Assembly (NCBI GenBank): GCA_007695095.1
Contig: REEL01000123.1
Span: 1-43,337, forward strand
From: Chitinophagaceae bacterium
GTDB lineage: Bacteria > Bacteroidota > Bacteroidia > Chitinophagales > REEL01
Length of the DNA: 43,337 nt
Direction: 5' to 3'
In this document: positions 15,628 through 23,067 of the stretch, one piece after another
How the letters are laid out: the number at the start of each line of letters is the position of its first letter
Numbering within the stretch: position 1 is the first letter of the stretch
Translations under genes and position numbers: made by a program
The notes under the pieces: generated by a model
Told to the model about the DNA's origin: nothing
Databases searched by the model: none
Seen by the model: only the letters and a program-made list of their open reading frames with translations

Positions 15628-17276
15628 TCAATAAATTCAATCCTTGGAAAACGGGAAAGTTTTCTGTTTCTAGCTTCACCGTTTATTTGGCGGATAACCT
15701 CCCTGCGCGAAGATTTTCTTAGCTTGTACTCAATCGTATCTCCGGCAAATGTAATGGCTGTGTTGTAGAGGTTGTTTTGAGCATTTCTTGCTATAAGGGA
15801 TTCAAAATTTCGCTGTAAATCCTGTTCTTTTGAGCGGATTAGAAAAATCAATCCTAAATCCTCTTTTGAATACGTAACCACATACAAACTTTCTGTTGGT
15901 GTTTCAAAAAGTTTCCAATTATCTGATTGTTTTAGTGCTTGCATATGCTGAGGAATATGCACTTCATGATTTCCGACAGCAAATTTTTTATACACTCCTG
16001 TATTGTTCCAGTTTTCCCGTTTCCCCCTTCCAGGTATATAAAAGCAGGAATCTATAACTGAGGCTTTATCATCTAAAAAAAGCAGGGTTTGCCGTGCAAT
16101 TATCTGTGTACCTCTCCAGGGCTGAGTGCCTCCTCCACTAATCAGGTAACCCGGTCCTCCGCTATAAATTTCAGGAGTTGAATTATGTCCCCGGCCGATA
16201 GCCAAATAATAATCCCGATCTTTTGACAAGGCTTTTTCTACTAAAGCTAAGGGCGGTCTGTAATCTGTTAACAATGCTATTAAACCGAAATGACGGAGAT
16301 GATTTGTTTCAACTCCTTTCGTATGCCGGGCAGCATCCATCCAGACTTTCATGATTCCGCTCATAGGATCTTGATGAAACGTTCTGAGCTCTGCTCTGGA
16401 AAATTGTCTTCTAAAAGGGGGGAATCTTCTTAGATTTTTGCTGCTGTAGGTGTATTCCCAAACTAACTGATCCAATAGGTTTTGAGTTGCGATTTTGATA
16501 TCTTCAGACTCTGCAAATGAATGAAGCACCAGTAAAGCATTGATTGAATATCCTGAATACGGTAAAGAGTTAAATTCAAAGAACCCTCCTTTTCGCAACT
16601 CATTTACATGATTTAATAACCACTTTTCCAATCCGTTTTCAATATTGTTATACTTTTTATCATCACTGACATTTTCATACATCCACTGGTTTTTCAAGTA
16701 GCGTGAGGTTTCGCTCATCAAAATATGGTTTTCTGTTTCCCTCATAACTCTAAAAGTACGGGGTGTTTTTAAAGCCGGCTTTCCTCCACTGTGAATCAAA
16801 AGGTTTTGGGCAATGTGGTTTTGTGTTTCCGGATATAGAATGTCCGGCTTATCTCGAAAAGTATATAACAACACACATAAGGGAATTTCAGTAAAATCAT
16901 AGTCGCCGCGTGGATTTAGTATCCAACGGGTGCCACTCCGCCCCCAGGGTTCCAGACTTTTAATATATTCATTTACTTTATCAATTTCATTTCCACTTAA
17001 AAGCTTTGCTATCATTATTCGGGGCTCTGAAACTTTGCCCCGCGTTTCCCAATCGCTTAATATTTGATTTGAGTAATAAGCCGTAAGTGAATGTTCCTCT
17101 GCCGAAATTCTATTTCCTAAACGTTCTGAATACTCAAGTACGGGAAGCTCTTTATCAAAATTAGCTCCCAAAGGCAGGCGATTTTTACCAAAGTAATAGC
17201 TGCAGGAAACAAGCAAACTTATTGAAAACAGCAGGATTAACTTTATCAAAAAGCTTCTTAAAAAATTAAAGTTCAT
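15612..17276 (-). CDS. Unrecognised 554-residue lipoprotein, possibly an alpha/alpha-toroid protein
   Basis: Exported lipoprotein by its N-terminus: hydrophobic core, then LLVSC with Cys25. No family was recognised with confidence. About residues 60-350 are helical with W/Y-rich turns (SLEPWGRSGTRWILNPRGD, GGFFEFNSLPYSGYSIN), and about 350-540 look beta-rich with GRGHNSTPEIYSGGPGYL and GGGTQPWRGTQ. A helical toroid followed by a beta-sandwich would resemble polysaccharide lyases of the alginate lyase/heparinase type, but no catalytic Asn/His/Tyr set can be placed. It is transcribed alone, towards the FAD oxidoreductase gene, and its stop lies in the 40-bp repeat. Confidence 0.6.
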   Translation of the reverse strand: MNFNFLRSFLIKLILLFSISLLVSCSYYFGKNRLPLGANFDKELPVLEYSERLGNRISAEEHSLTAYYSNQILSDWETRGKVSEPRIMIAKLLSGNEIDKVNEYIKSLEPWGRSGTRWILNPRGDYDFTEIPLCVLLYTFRDKPDILYPETQNHIAQNLLIHSGGKPALKTPRTFRVMRETENHILMSETSRYLKNQWMYENVSDDKKYNNIENGLEKWLLNHVNELRKGGFFEFNSLPYSGYSINALLVLHSFAESEDIKIATQNLLDQLVWEYTYSSKNLRRFPPFRRQFSRAELRTFHQDPMSGIMKVWMDAARHTKGVETNHLRHFGLIALLTDYRPPLALVEKALSKDRDYYLAIGRGHNSTPEIYSGGPGYLISGGGTQPWRGTQIIARQTLLFLDDKASVIDSCFYIPGRGKRENWNNTGVYKKFAVGNHEVHIPQHMQALKQSDNWKLFETPTESLYVVTYSKEDLGLIFLIRSKEQDLQRNFESLIARNAQNNLYNTAITFAGDTIEYKLRKSSRREVIRQINGEARNRKLSRFPRIEFIEAENL

Positions 17277-17657
17277 AAAGTATCAAATAATTGAATTTAG
17301 TTTTTCACGTGCAAACAGGAAAACGTCTCTAAGCATAGAATCGTTTATACAAACATAAATGTTCTTTAAGTAATTAGCAATGTAGTGATGAGAAAGTAAA
17401 AAAGATTGAAAGTTAAAAGGGGAAAATTGGCTGTGGCAGTTAATGGACAAATTATGATGGTCAACGGAAAATAAAAGGGGTGTTCCTTGACATAAATTGA
17501 CTACTTTCGGCTCAAGTCATTAGCTCAAGCCATGACCTGAGGAACTTTTGCTTTTTAGGGAAAAGCTAATATCTTCGAAAAATTAGAATATGCTCATTTT
17601 TTTTACTTTTGTTAAGCGTTTAAAAATGTTGCAAACAAACTTAAAAGAAGTAGCTAC
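17277..17657. other. 381-bp gap between divergent genes
   Basis: Separates the lipoprotein gene from the UPF0158 gene and contains no convincing gene. Seen here: a 13-bp tandem duplication (CTCAAGTCAT at 17511, CTCAAGCCAT at 17524), a 6-bp GTTCCT/AGGAAC pair enclosing it (17482-17487 and 17540-17545), and the promoter of the UPF0158 gene near its right end. Confidence 0.6.
17604..17611 (+). promoter_or_regulatory. Bacteroidota -7 element (TACTTTTG)
   Basis: Exact TAnnTTTG match 46 bases before the UPF0158 start codon. No exact TTG -33 element at the expected distance. Confidence 0.45.
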
Positions 17658-18086
17658 ATGAAATTAACGGAAGGACAAATAAAAGATATAGCCGAAAATC
17701 TTGACATGGGATTGTGTTGTTATTACCACCTGAAAACGGGTGAAATTGAAGTAGCTCCAAATTTTAATGATGTTGACTGGATTGGGCAAGATACCGAACC
17801 ATGGGAAGAGACTCTGGATAAATTAGATGAAAATTGGGGTGACTATTTCGAATTTGAAAAAATGACATCACATGAGAGTTTCGAAGTAATGTCCGATTTT
17901 GCAGAGTTAGTTGATAATCAGAATATACAAGACAAGTTATTTAAAGCATTGAATAAATCCAAACCATTTCGCAACTTCAAATGGGAAATTGATAGCTCAG
18001 GTGAATACAGACAAAAATGGTTCGATTATAAGAACCAAAGACTGATTGAATTTGTAAAAAACCAGATAGAACTGCATAACCGATAA
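17658..18086 (+). CDS. UPF0158 family protein
   Basis: Acidic cytoplasmic protein of 142 residues matching the UPF0158 pattern: an N-terminal helix (LTEGQIKDIAENLDMG), a short strand stretch with YYHLKTGEIEVAP, then SHESFEVMSDFAELV, and the C-terminal FRNFKWEIDSSGEYRQKWFDYKNQRLIEFV, trimmed here to shorter recognisable parts (SGEYRQKWFDYKNQ). In this family the GEYRxxWFxF segment is the most conserved. Function is not known. There is no signal peptide or membrane segment. It is a single-gene unit with its own promoter in a gene-poor accessory region, which fits a horizontally acquired or optional gene. Confidence 0.8.
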   Translation: MKLTEGQIKDIAENLDMGLCCYYHLKTGEIEVAPNFNDVDWIGQDTEPWEETLDKLDENWGDYFEFEKMTSHESFEVMSDFAELVDNQNIQDKLFKALNKSKPFRNFKWEIDSSGEYRQKWFDYKNQRLIEFVKNQIELHNR

Positions 18087-18372
18087 ATTACGAATTGAAT
18101 AACTGGGGTTAGACGAATTTAAAGAGAAAGTTCTGAATGCCGAGAAGGGTTTCTTAGCATGTGCAAGCTTTTAACCCATATTTAGGTAGCTTTACCAAAA
18201 GACAAAGAAACGGTTTCCTTATAAACTGATAAGTTGAAATTTTTTGATGCATCAATTAAATTAGTTAAATCCAAAATCTCCAATTCACAGGCATTATTAA
18301 AGAGTGTGATAAATCAGGTATTTTAGGTTTGTCCTTCGATAAACTAAATATTCGATCCAAATCTTTTTTTAA
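18087..18372. other. Gene-free gap with a faint coding-like remnant
   Basis: Between the UPF0158 and helix-turn-helix genes no complete gene is found. On the minus strand, 18182-18313 is open for 43 codons ending in SVYKETVSLSFGKAT and looks protein-like, but it lacks a start and continues only in other frames, so it may be a decayed gene or chance. Confidence 0.4.
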
Positions 18373-18419
18373 AATAATCAATTCTCAATTCGCGATTCGC
18401 GAATTGAGAATTGATTATT
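18373..18419. promoter_or_regulatory. 47-bp near-perfect palindrome, probable operator
   Basis: Two perfect 23-bp arms (left arm starting AATAATCAATTCTCAATT, right arm ending AGAATTGATTATT) flank a single central T. The right edge abuts the -7 element TAACTTTG of the helix-turn-helix gene and the centre falls at its -33 position, so a protein bound here would block RNA polymerase. Autoregulation by the downstream HTH protein is the simplest reading; a transcribed hairpin is less likely because transcription should begin after it. Confidence 0.75.
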
Positions 18420-18426
18420 AACTTTG
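18396..18426 (+). promoter_or_regulatory. Promoter of the HTH gene (TTC, 20 nt, TAACTTTG)
   Basis: Exact -7 TAACTTTG at 18419-18426 with a near -33 element TTC (consensus TTG) at 18396-18398, spaced by 20 nt. It is embedded in the 47-bp palindrome. Predicted transcription start near 18430 rules out a translation start at 18411 and favours the ATG at 18447. Confidence 0.55.
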
Positions 18427-18446
18427 TTGTTATAAATCTAACAAGA

Positions 18447-18959
18447 ATGAAAAAGCATAGCGGCATGCGGCCACATGACATCGTGATTTTGTTAAAGATA
18501 GCGGCTAAAAAAGATACGCCTTGGTTAATGAAAGATTTAGCCATTGAATTGGGTATCAGTGGCAGTGAAGTAAGCGAAAGTTTGAACCGTTCTTCCCTGG
18601 CAGGATTGATTACCAAAGACAAAAAGCACTTGATGAAACTTGCTATTTTAGACTTTTTGACGCATGGTTTACGCTATGTATATCCTCAGCATCCCGGAGC
18701 TAAAGTCAGAGGTATGCCCACGGCACATGCAGCACCCCCATTAAATCAAGAAATTGTAAGTGAAGAGGCTTATGTATGGCCCTATGGCGAAGGAACCGTT
18801 CGTGGAGAATCCATTGAACCTCTGCATCCTAAAGTGCCGGAAGCTTGTTTGAAAGATCCTGAATTTTATGAATACATGGCTTTGTGTGATGCTTTACGCG
18901 TAGGACGTGCAAGAGAAAAAAATAAAGCCATCGAAATACTTCGTGAAAAACTATGTTAA
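18447..18959 (+). CDS. Winged-helix/HTH transcriptional regulator, unclassified
   Basis: Probable DNA-binding protein of 170 residues. The N-terminal 60 residues form a MarR-like winged helix: IVILLKIAAKKDTPWLMKD, then the HTH LAIELGISGSEVSESLNR (31-48) and LAGLI. The rest is a distinct domain with a proline-rich centre (YPQHPGAKVRGMPTAHAAPP), VWPYGEGTVRGESIEPLHP and a C-terminal helical tail with RVGRAREKN. I recognise the domain pair from bacterial proteins annotated only as HTH proteins. The start at 18447 is chosen over the in-frame 18411 because the latter lies inside the palindrome/promoter. No partner gene follows within 390 bases on the same strand. Confidence 0.75.
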   Translation: MKKHSGMRPHDIVILLKIAAKKDTPWLMKDLAIELGISGSEVSESLNRSSLAGLITKDKKHLMKLAILDFLTHGLRYVYPQHPGAKVRGMPTAHAAPPLNQEIVSEEAYVWPYGEGTVRGESIEPLHPKVPEACLKDPEFYEYMALCDALRVGRAREKNKAIEILREKLC

Positions 18960-19352
18960 AGAACACGCAAATAAACAGAATAGCAAGACATTGGCAGAGC
19001 ATTTAACAAACTCAATAGAGTAAAACATTACATTAATCACCAATTCAGCGGTGTAAATTTGAACAGCAGTAAAATGCAAGACCCAAAAGTAGTTTATGGT
19101 ATACAATGGAAACACCTTCACTATCGCAAGTCTTTAACCAAAGCCATATATTAAGCAACTTGTGCCTTTCAAGAAAGAGACCGATAAAAACTCAAAATAT
19201 TAAAAGCCCTTTTTACTCCTTTAAGAATTAATCATATTTAAAATGTATTTGTTAGAGATTAAAAGTAACTTATGAACTGCAAAATTGAGGACTTTTGGTG
19301 GCTTTTGTGCAGTAAAAAAAGTTTTGAGAAAATTGTAAGTACCCCTTTTTTC
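18960..19352. other. 393-bp gap downstream of the HTH gene
   Basis: No gene is supported. A frame after the HTH stop (ending LAEHLTNSIE near 19023) is short and has no homology I can name. At the right end an imperfect ACTGC/GCAGT inverted pair (about 19277-19314) precedes the convergent RetSat-like gene end; it lacks a clear T-run. Confidence 0.5.
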
Positions 19353-20939
19353 CTACTTCATCACCTCTTTCAATACATTTTTATTTAAAATAACACCGGC
19401 AGTTAAAACACCCGAAAAAGCAGCACCTCCAACCCCACAGCTTACGATATCCTGGCCACTTAAGTAAAAGTTTTTTACCGGTGTGCGGGGTTTTAAAAAC
19501 TTTTGTTGAAAACGAGCCGGGCTGTGATCTATTCCATAGATTTCTCCTTTGTCGTAGTTTACAAAGTGTTTGGTCGTTAATGGAGTTGATAGCTCGTAAT
19601 AATCTACTTTTCCTCTCAAGGCGGGCTCTCTTTTGTATAATTCTTCCAACAATCGGATGGATAAAGATTCTTTCAGCTTTTCGTACTCTTCTCCTCTTTT
19701 CATCCATTTGGTGTCTTCCCACTTTTGAAAAATTTCATAGGGCAACAAAGTAATGATATCAATGGTGCTTTTCCCTGGATAACGATTACTCCAGTCCGGG
19801 TCTTTAGCTGAGGGAAAGGAAATATAGACCACCGGAAAGTCTTCGTTAATATCTTTCAGATACTTCCGGACATTCTCATCATGGCTTAGTTGCTCCGGAT
19901 AAATCCAGTAATTTGCTTTGGGTAAGTTCAACTCTTCCGGACTACCATTTAACCCAATATACAAACAGGCATGAGCAACAGAGGGATTTATTTTACTCAG
20001 CTGTTTTTCCAATTTTTGTTTCCGGTATGTTTCTTCAGGCAGCAGTTTTTTATAACTGTTAACAATTCCGGCATTGCTTATGATATTTTTCGCATAAAAG
20101 ACCTTTCCGTCACTCATTTTAACCCCAATGGCTTTATTGTTTTCAACCACCACCTCTTCTACGTCTGCACTAACCAAGACTGCTCCACCATGCTTATGTA
20201 AAACTCCGGCTATACTATCTGCAATTACGGATGAACCACCAACAGGAAAAAATCCACCTGACAAATAATGCCGAACCAAAATGGCATGCATAGCGAAACT
20301 ACTCTGCTCCGGAGGCAGGCCATAATCACCGAATTGAGCGGTTAAAACTTTAATCAATTCATTGTTATTGGTGAGTTTGCTCAAAACCGCCTGAGTTGTT
20401 TGGCTAGCATATTTCAGGAAAGGTTTTCTTAAAAAACTGCCGGCAACAAAACTGACTACCGGCGGCAATGCTTTTTCTACAAAAAAGTTTTTGGAGAGGC
20501 CGCTAACCTTAAATATCAAATCTACATAAGCGTCTATGGCCTCTTTATCCTCCGGAAAATATAATTTCAGCTTTGCTTTAAAGTTTTTAGTACCCTTTAC
20601 AAAATTATAGATTTTTTCACCAATCACTATTCTGTCATAAACTTCCCCCATGTCTGCCCATTTAACCTTGTTGTCAGACACATAATCAAAGATTTTTTTT
20701 AACGCACTTTTATCATTATCCACACTGCCGATATAATGAATTCCCACATCCCACTCATAGCCTTTTCGTTTAAAAACATGTGTAAAACCACCGGCAGTAT
20801 AATGCTTTTCCAATACTAAAACTCTTTGACCGGACTTTGCCAGCAAGGCCGCCGTTGTAAGCCCTCCCATTCCGGAACCGATAACAATACTGTCGAAAGG
20901 CTCATTAATATTGTATTGCTTCTTGTATGACTGTATCAT
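19353..20939 (-). CDS. RetSat/CrtI-like NAD(P)/FAD oxidoreductase
   Basis: Flavoprotein of the phytoene desaturase/carotenoid isomerase/retinol saturase superfamily. The N-terminus carries IVIGSGMGGLTTAALLAKSG (19-38) and VLVLEKHYTAGGFTH; the segment GYEWDVGIHYIG is characteristic of the RetSat branch. The C-terminus has FYLSGQDIVSCGVGGAAFSG, the second FAD contact. Length 528 is right for that branch. A polyene or polyunsaturated lipid substrate is likely, but no carotenoid genes are adjacent. Its ATG overlaps the stop of the response regulator by 1 nt (TAATG), so translation is coupled, tying a redox enzyme to a two-component system. Confidence 0.85.
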   Translation of the reverse strand: MIQSYKKQYNINEPFDSIVIGSGMGGLTTAALLAKSGQRVLVLEKHYTAGGFTHVFKRKGYEWDVGIHYIGSVDNDKSALKKIFDYVSDNKVKWADMGEVYDRIVIGEKIYNFVKGTKNFKAKLKLYFPEDKEAIDAYVDLIFKVSGLSKNFFVEKALPPVVSFVAGSFLRKPFLKYASQTTQAVLSKLTNNNELIKVLTAQFGDYGLPPEQSSFAMHAILVRHYLSGGFFPVGGSSVIADSIAGVLHKHGGAVLVSADVEEVVVENNKAIGVKMSDGKVFYAKNIISNAGIVNSYKKLLPEETYRKQKLEKQLSKINPSVAHACLYIGLNGSPEELNLPKANYWIYPEQLSHDENVRKYLKDINEDFPVVYISFPSAKDPDWSNRYPGKSTIDIITLLPYEIFQKWEDTKWMKRGEEYEKLKESLSIRLLEELYKREPALRGKVDYYELSTPLTTKHFVNYDKGEIYGIDHSPARFQQKFLKPRTPVKNFYLSGQDIVSCGVGGAAFSGVLTAGVILNKNVLKEVMK

Positions 20940-21382
20940 TATTGAGCTAAAATATTTTTATTAGGAAATTTTACCAGACTCATCCAAAAATACTCAATGG
21001 CATGTATCATCTCCATAAAATCATCTATCTCCAAAGGTTTTGATAAAAAACAGTTTGCCTGATAGTGATAGGCAAGGTTTACATCTCTTTGCGATGAAGT
21101 AGTAGAAAGTATTATAATAGGTATGTGTCTTGTTTTATCAGAGCTTTTTAGAATTTCCAATACTTCAAATCCGTTCTTTTTTGGTAGATTTAAATCGAGT
21201 AAAATCAGCTCCGGGCTTTCCGACTCCATAAACTTACCTCTCTTAAAGACATAATCGAGTGCGTCGATTCCGTTTTTAACTACAGATAGCGAATTGTTAA
21301 TTTCGCTCTCTTCAAAAGCCTCTTTAGTTAAAATGATGTCTCCCTCATTGTCTTCAACCAGTAAAATATGTATCCTATTCAT
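20939..21382 (-). CDS. Single-domain response regulator (Rcp1-like)
   Basis: Receiver-only protein of 147 residues. Acidic pocket Glu10/Asp11, phosphoacceptor Asp63 (LLDLNLP), Thr94 after ILS and Lys115 (FLSKP) are all present. The GDIILTKEAFEE start and the loop with GKFMESESPELILLDL match the Rcp1-like group that pairs with phytochrome-type and other hybrid kinases. There is no output domain; signalling must pass by protein contact. It lies 122 nt after the histidine kinase on the same strand and overlaps the RetSat-like gene by 1 nt. Confidence 0.92.
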   Translation of the reverse strand: MNRIHILLVEDNEGDIILTKEAFEESEINNSLSVVKNGIDALDYVFKRGKFMESESPELILLDLNLPKKNGFEVLEILKSSDKTRHIPIIILSTTSSQRDVNLAYHYQANCFLSKPLEIDDFMEMIHAIEYFWMSLVKFPNKNILAQ

Positions 21383-21504
21383 GTTACTTATTTAATGGCT
21401 TTTAGAAAATTCATCTTTGCCGGATGTTTTTTACTTTAAATTCAGAATTAGAATAGTTTAACTGTAGAAAATTCTTCAATAAAAATATTAAATATTTTTG
21501 AAAA

Positions 21505-22881
21505 TTAACCTTTTTCAATCACCGGGATTGTAAAATAAAAAGTTGTTCCCTTGTTTTCCTCTGACTCCAAGCAGACTTCTCCACCCATACTTTCTATAGC
21601 TTTTTTTACAATTGCCAAACCAATTCCGGTTCCACTGTATTCATCTTTATCATGCAGTCTTTGGAACAAAACAAATATTTTACTAAAATATTCTTCCTCT
21701 ATTCCGATGCCATTATCCTGAACTTTAAATTTCCAATATTCCGGTGTTTTTTCACAGCTAATCTCAACAATTGGTACTTCGTCCTTTTTACTGTATTTTA
21801 ATGCGTTACTTATCAGATTTTGCAAAACTTGTGTAATCAGCAACCTGTATGAATAAATCTGTGGTAATTGATTCGTTTTTATTAATGCCTTTTTTTCTTC
21901 TATCAAGTTTTGGTGTGAACCAATAATGTCATTTACAACCATCTGCACATCAAAAAGCTCAATTTCTTTATCTGTAATTCCGGTTCTTGAAAAATCAAGT
22001 AGGTCAATAATGATGTTTTTCATCCTCTTGCAACCGCCCACAGCCAAAGAAATATATTGTCTGCCTTTGTCGTCAAGTTTGTCATTATATCGTTGCTCCA
22101 ATTTGCTGACAAAACCACTAACCATTCGTAAAGGTTCCTGCAAATCGTGAGAAGCAACATAGGCAAACTGCTCAAGCTCTTCATTTTTTTGTTCTAACTT
22201 CTTTACCGAGGCGCTTAGGCTTTCTTGATTCACTTTTAGCTTATTTCCCAATTCTATTTGTTTATCTAAACTGGCCTCTAGACCAAAAAACAGTTTGGGA
22301 ATTAAAAATGAAAAAACAGCGCTCAAAAAAAGCAGATTAGCTGATACGGCTATCCAGTGTTCTATTTCAAAACCTTCAACCTGCACGGTAGTTTCATAAG
22401 GAATAAGGTTAAACTTAATAAAAACTCCAACTAATAAACAAACAAAAAGGTTAACGTAGAAGCTTATAAAGGCATTCCTGCTATGAAAAATTAATATAAA
22501 AAAAATGGATACTGCCAGCAGATAAAGTAAACCCGGTCCTGAATCATCAATAAAAAACAGCAGGAATACGCCTGAGCTATAAGCGATGAAACAAAAAATC
22601 CGTTTTCTCCAGATTACCGGCAAGTCGGTAGGTGCTATAATCAAAATTAAAAGAACTAAAACAGCTATGTCGAATATAACAATGGCAATACTTCCCACTA
22701 ACAATCCCATAAAGATTCCGGGGATTATAGCAATTAAAGTTAAAGGCAATATATAGCTCATTGTAATGGCAAATAGCTTATCCCGCCAATATGATACATC
22801 GTTTTTAGCGTACCTGTTTTCTGTACAGCGTAATTCAATACCTTTACGGTACTTTTCCCAAAAATTCATAATAAAATACAA
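21505..22881 (-). CDS. Membrane sensor histidine kinase
   Basis: Sensor kinase of 458 residues. About seven hydrophobic segments between residues 36 and 200 form the membrane sensor; no PAS, GAF or periplasmic domain is evident. A coiled coil (205-238) leads to the HisKA domain with phosphoacceptor His245 in YVASHDLQEPLR, then HATPase motifs N (NLISNALKYS), G1 (VQDNGIGIEEEYF) and G2 (GTGIGLAIVKKA). The start at 22881 is plausible; Met5 (22869) is equally possible. It probably phosphorylates the single-domain response regulator encoded downstream. The ligand is unknown. An AT-only 9-bp hairpin (21481-21499) lies just after its stop and may weaken read-through. Confidence 0.92.
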   Translation of the reverse strand: MYFIMNFWEKYRKGIELRCTENRYAKNDVSYWRDKLFAITMSYILPLTLIAIIPGIFMGLLVGSIAIVIFDIAVLVLLILIIAPTDLPVIWRKRIFCFIAYSSGVFLLFFIDDSGPGLLYLLAVSIFFILIFHSRNAFISFYVNLFVCLLVGVFIKFNLIPYETTVQVEGFEIEHWIAVSANLLFLSAVFSFLIPKLFFGLEASLDKQIELGNKLKVNQESLSASVKKLEQKNEELEQFAYVASHDLQEPLRMVSGFVSKLEQRYNDKLDDKGRQYISLAVGGCKRMKNIIIDLLDFSRTGITDKEIELFDVQMVVNDIIGSHQNLIEEKKALIKTNQLPQIYSYRLLITQVLQNLISNALKYSKKDEVPIVEISCEKTPEYWKFKVQDNGIGIEEEYFSKIFVLFQRLHDKDEYSGTGIGLAIVKKAIESMGGEVCLESEENKGTTFYFTIPVIEKG

Positions 22882-23003
22882 CCTGTCTTTAAAGTCAATT
22901 TGTAATAATGGAGCGCAGCTTTTAAAGGGATTTTGATTGTTCGCTTAGAAGCTCTTCTTTTAGTAATACTTTTAATCCTCTCGTAAAGGTTACAAATTTT
23001 CTT

Positions 23004-23037
23004 AAAAAAAAAAGAGCCTTGCTGTTAACAAGGCTCT
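23004..23037 (-). terminator. Intrinsic terminator of the SprB-repeat gene
   Basis: On the minus strand GAGCCTTG and CAAGGCTC form a perfect 8-bp GC-rich stem with a 7-nt loop, directly followed by about ten T. It lies 31 bases past the stop of the T9SS cargo gene. Confidence 0.9.
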
Positions 23038-23067
23038 AATATAATAGAGTTTCTAAATAAGTTTTTT

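Noticed and set aside
17482-17545. GTTCCT/AGGAAC pair enclosing a 13-bp tandem repeat, considered as a small transposable element
   Set aside because: Only 6-bp termini, no second copy in the window and no target duplication.
19381-19722. 113-residue open frame overlapping the 3' part of the RetSat-like gene on the same strand
   Set aside because: Basic, cysteine/arginine-rich frame-shifted reading of the real gene with no motifs.
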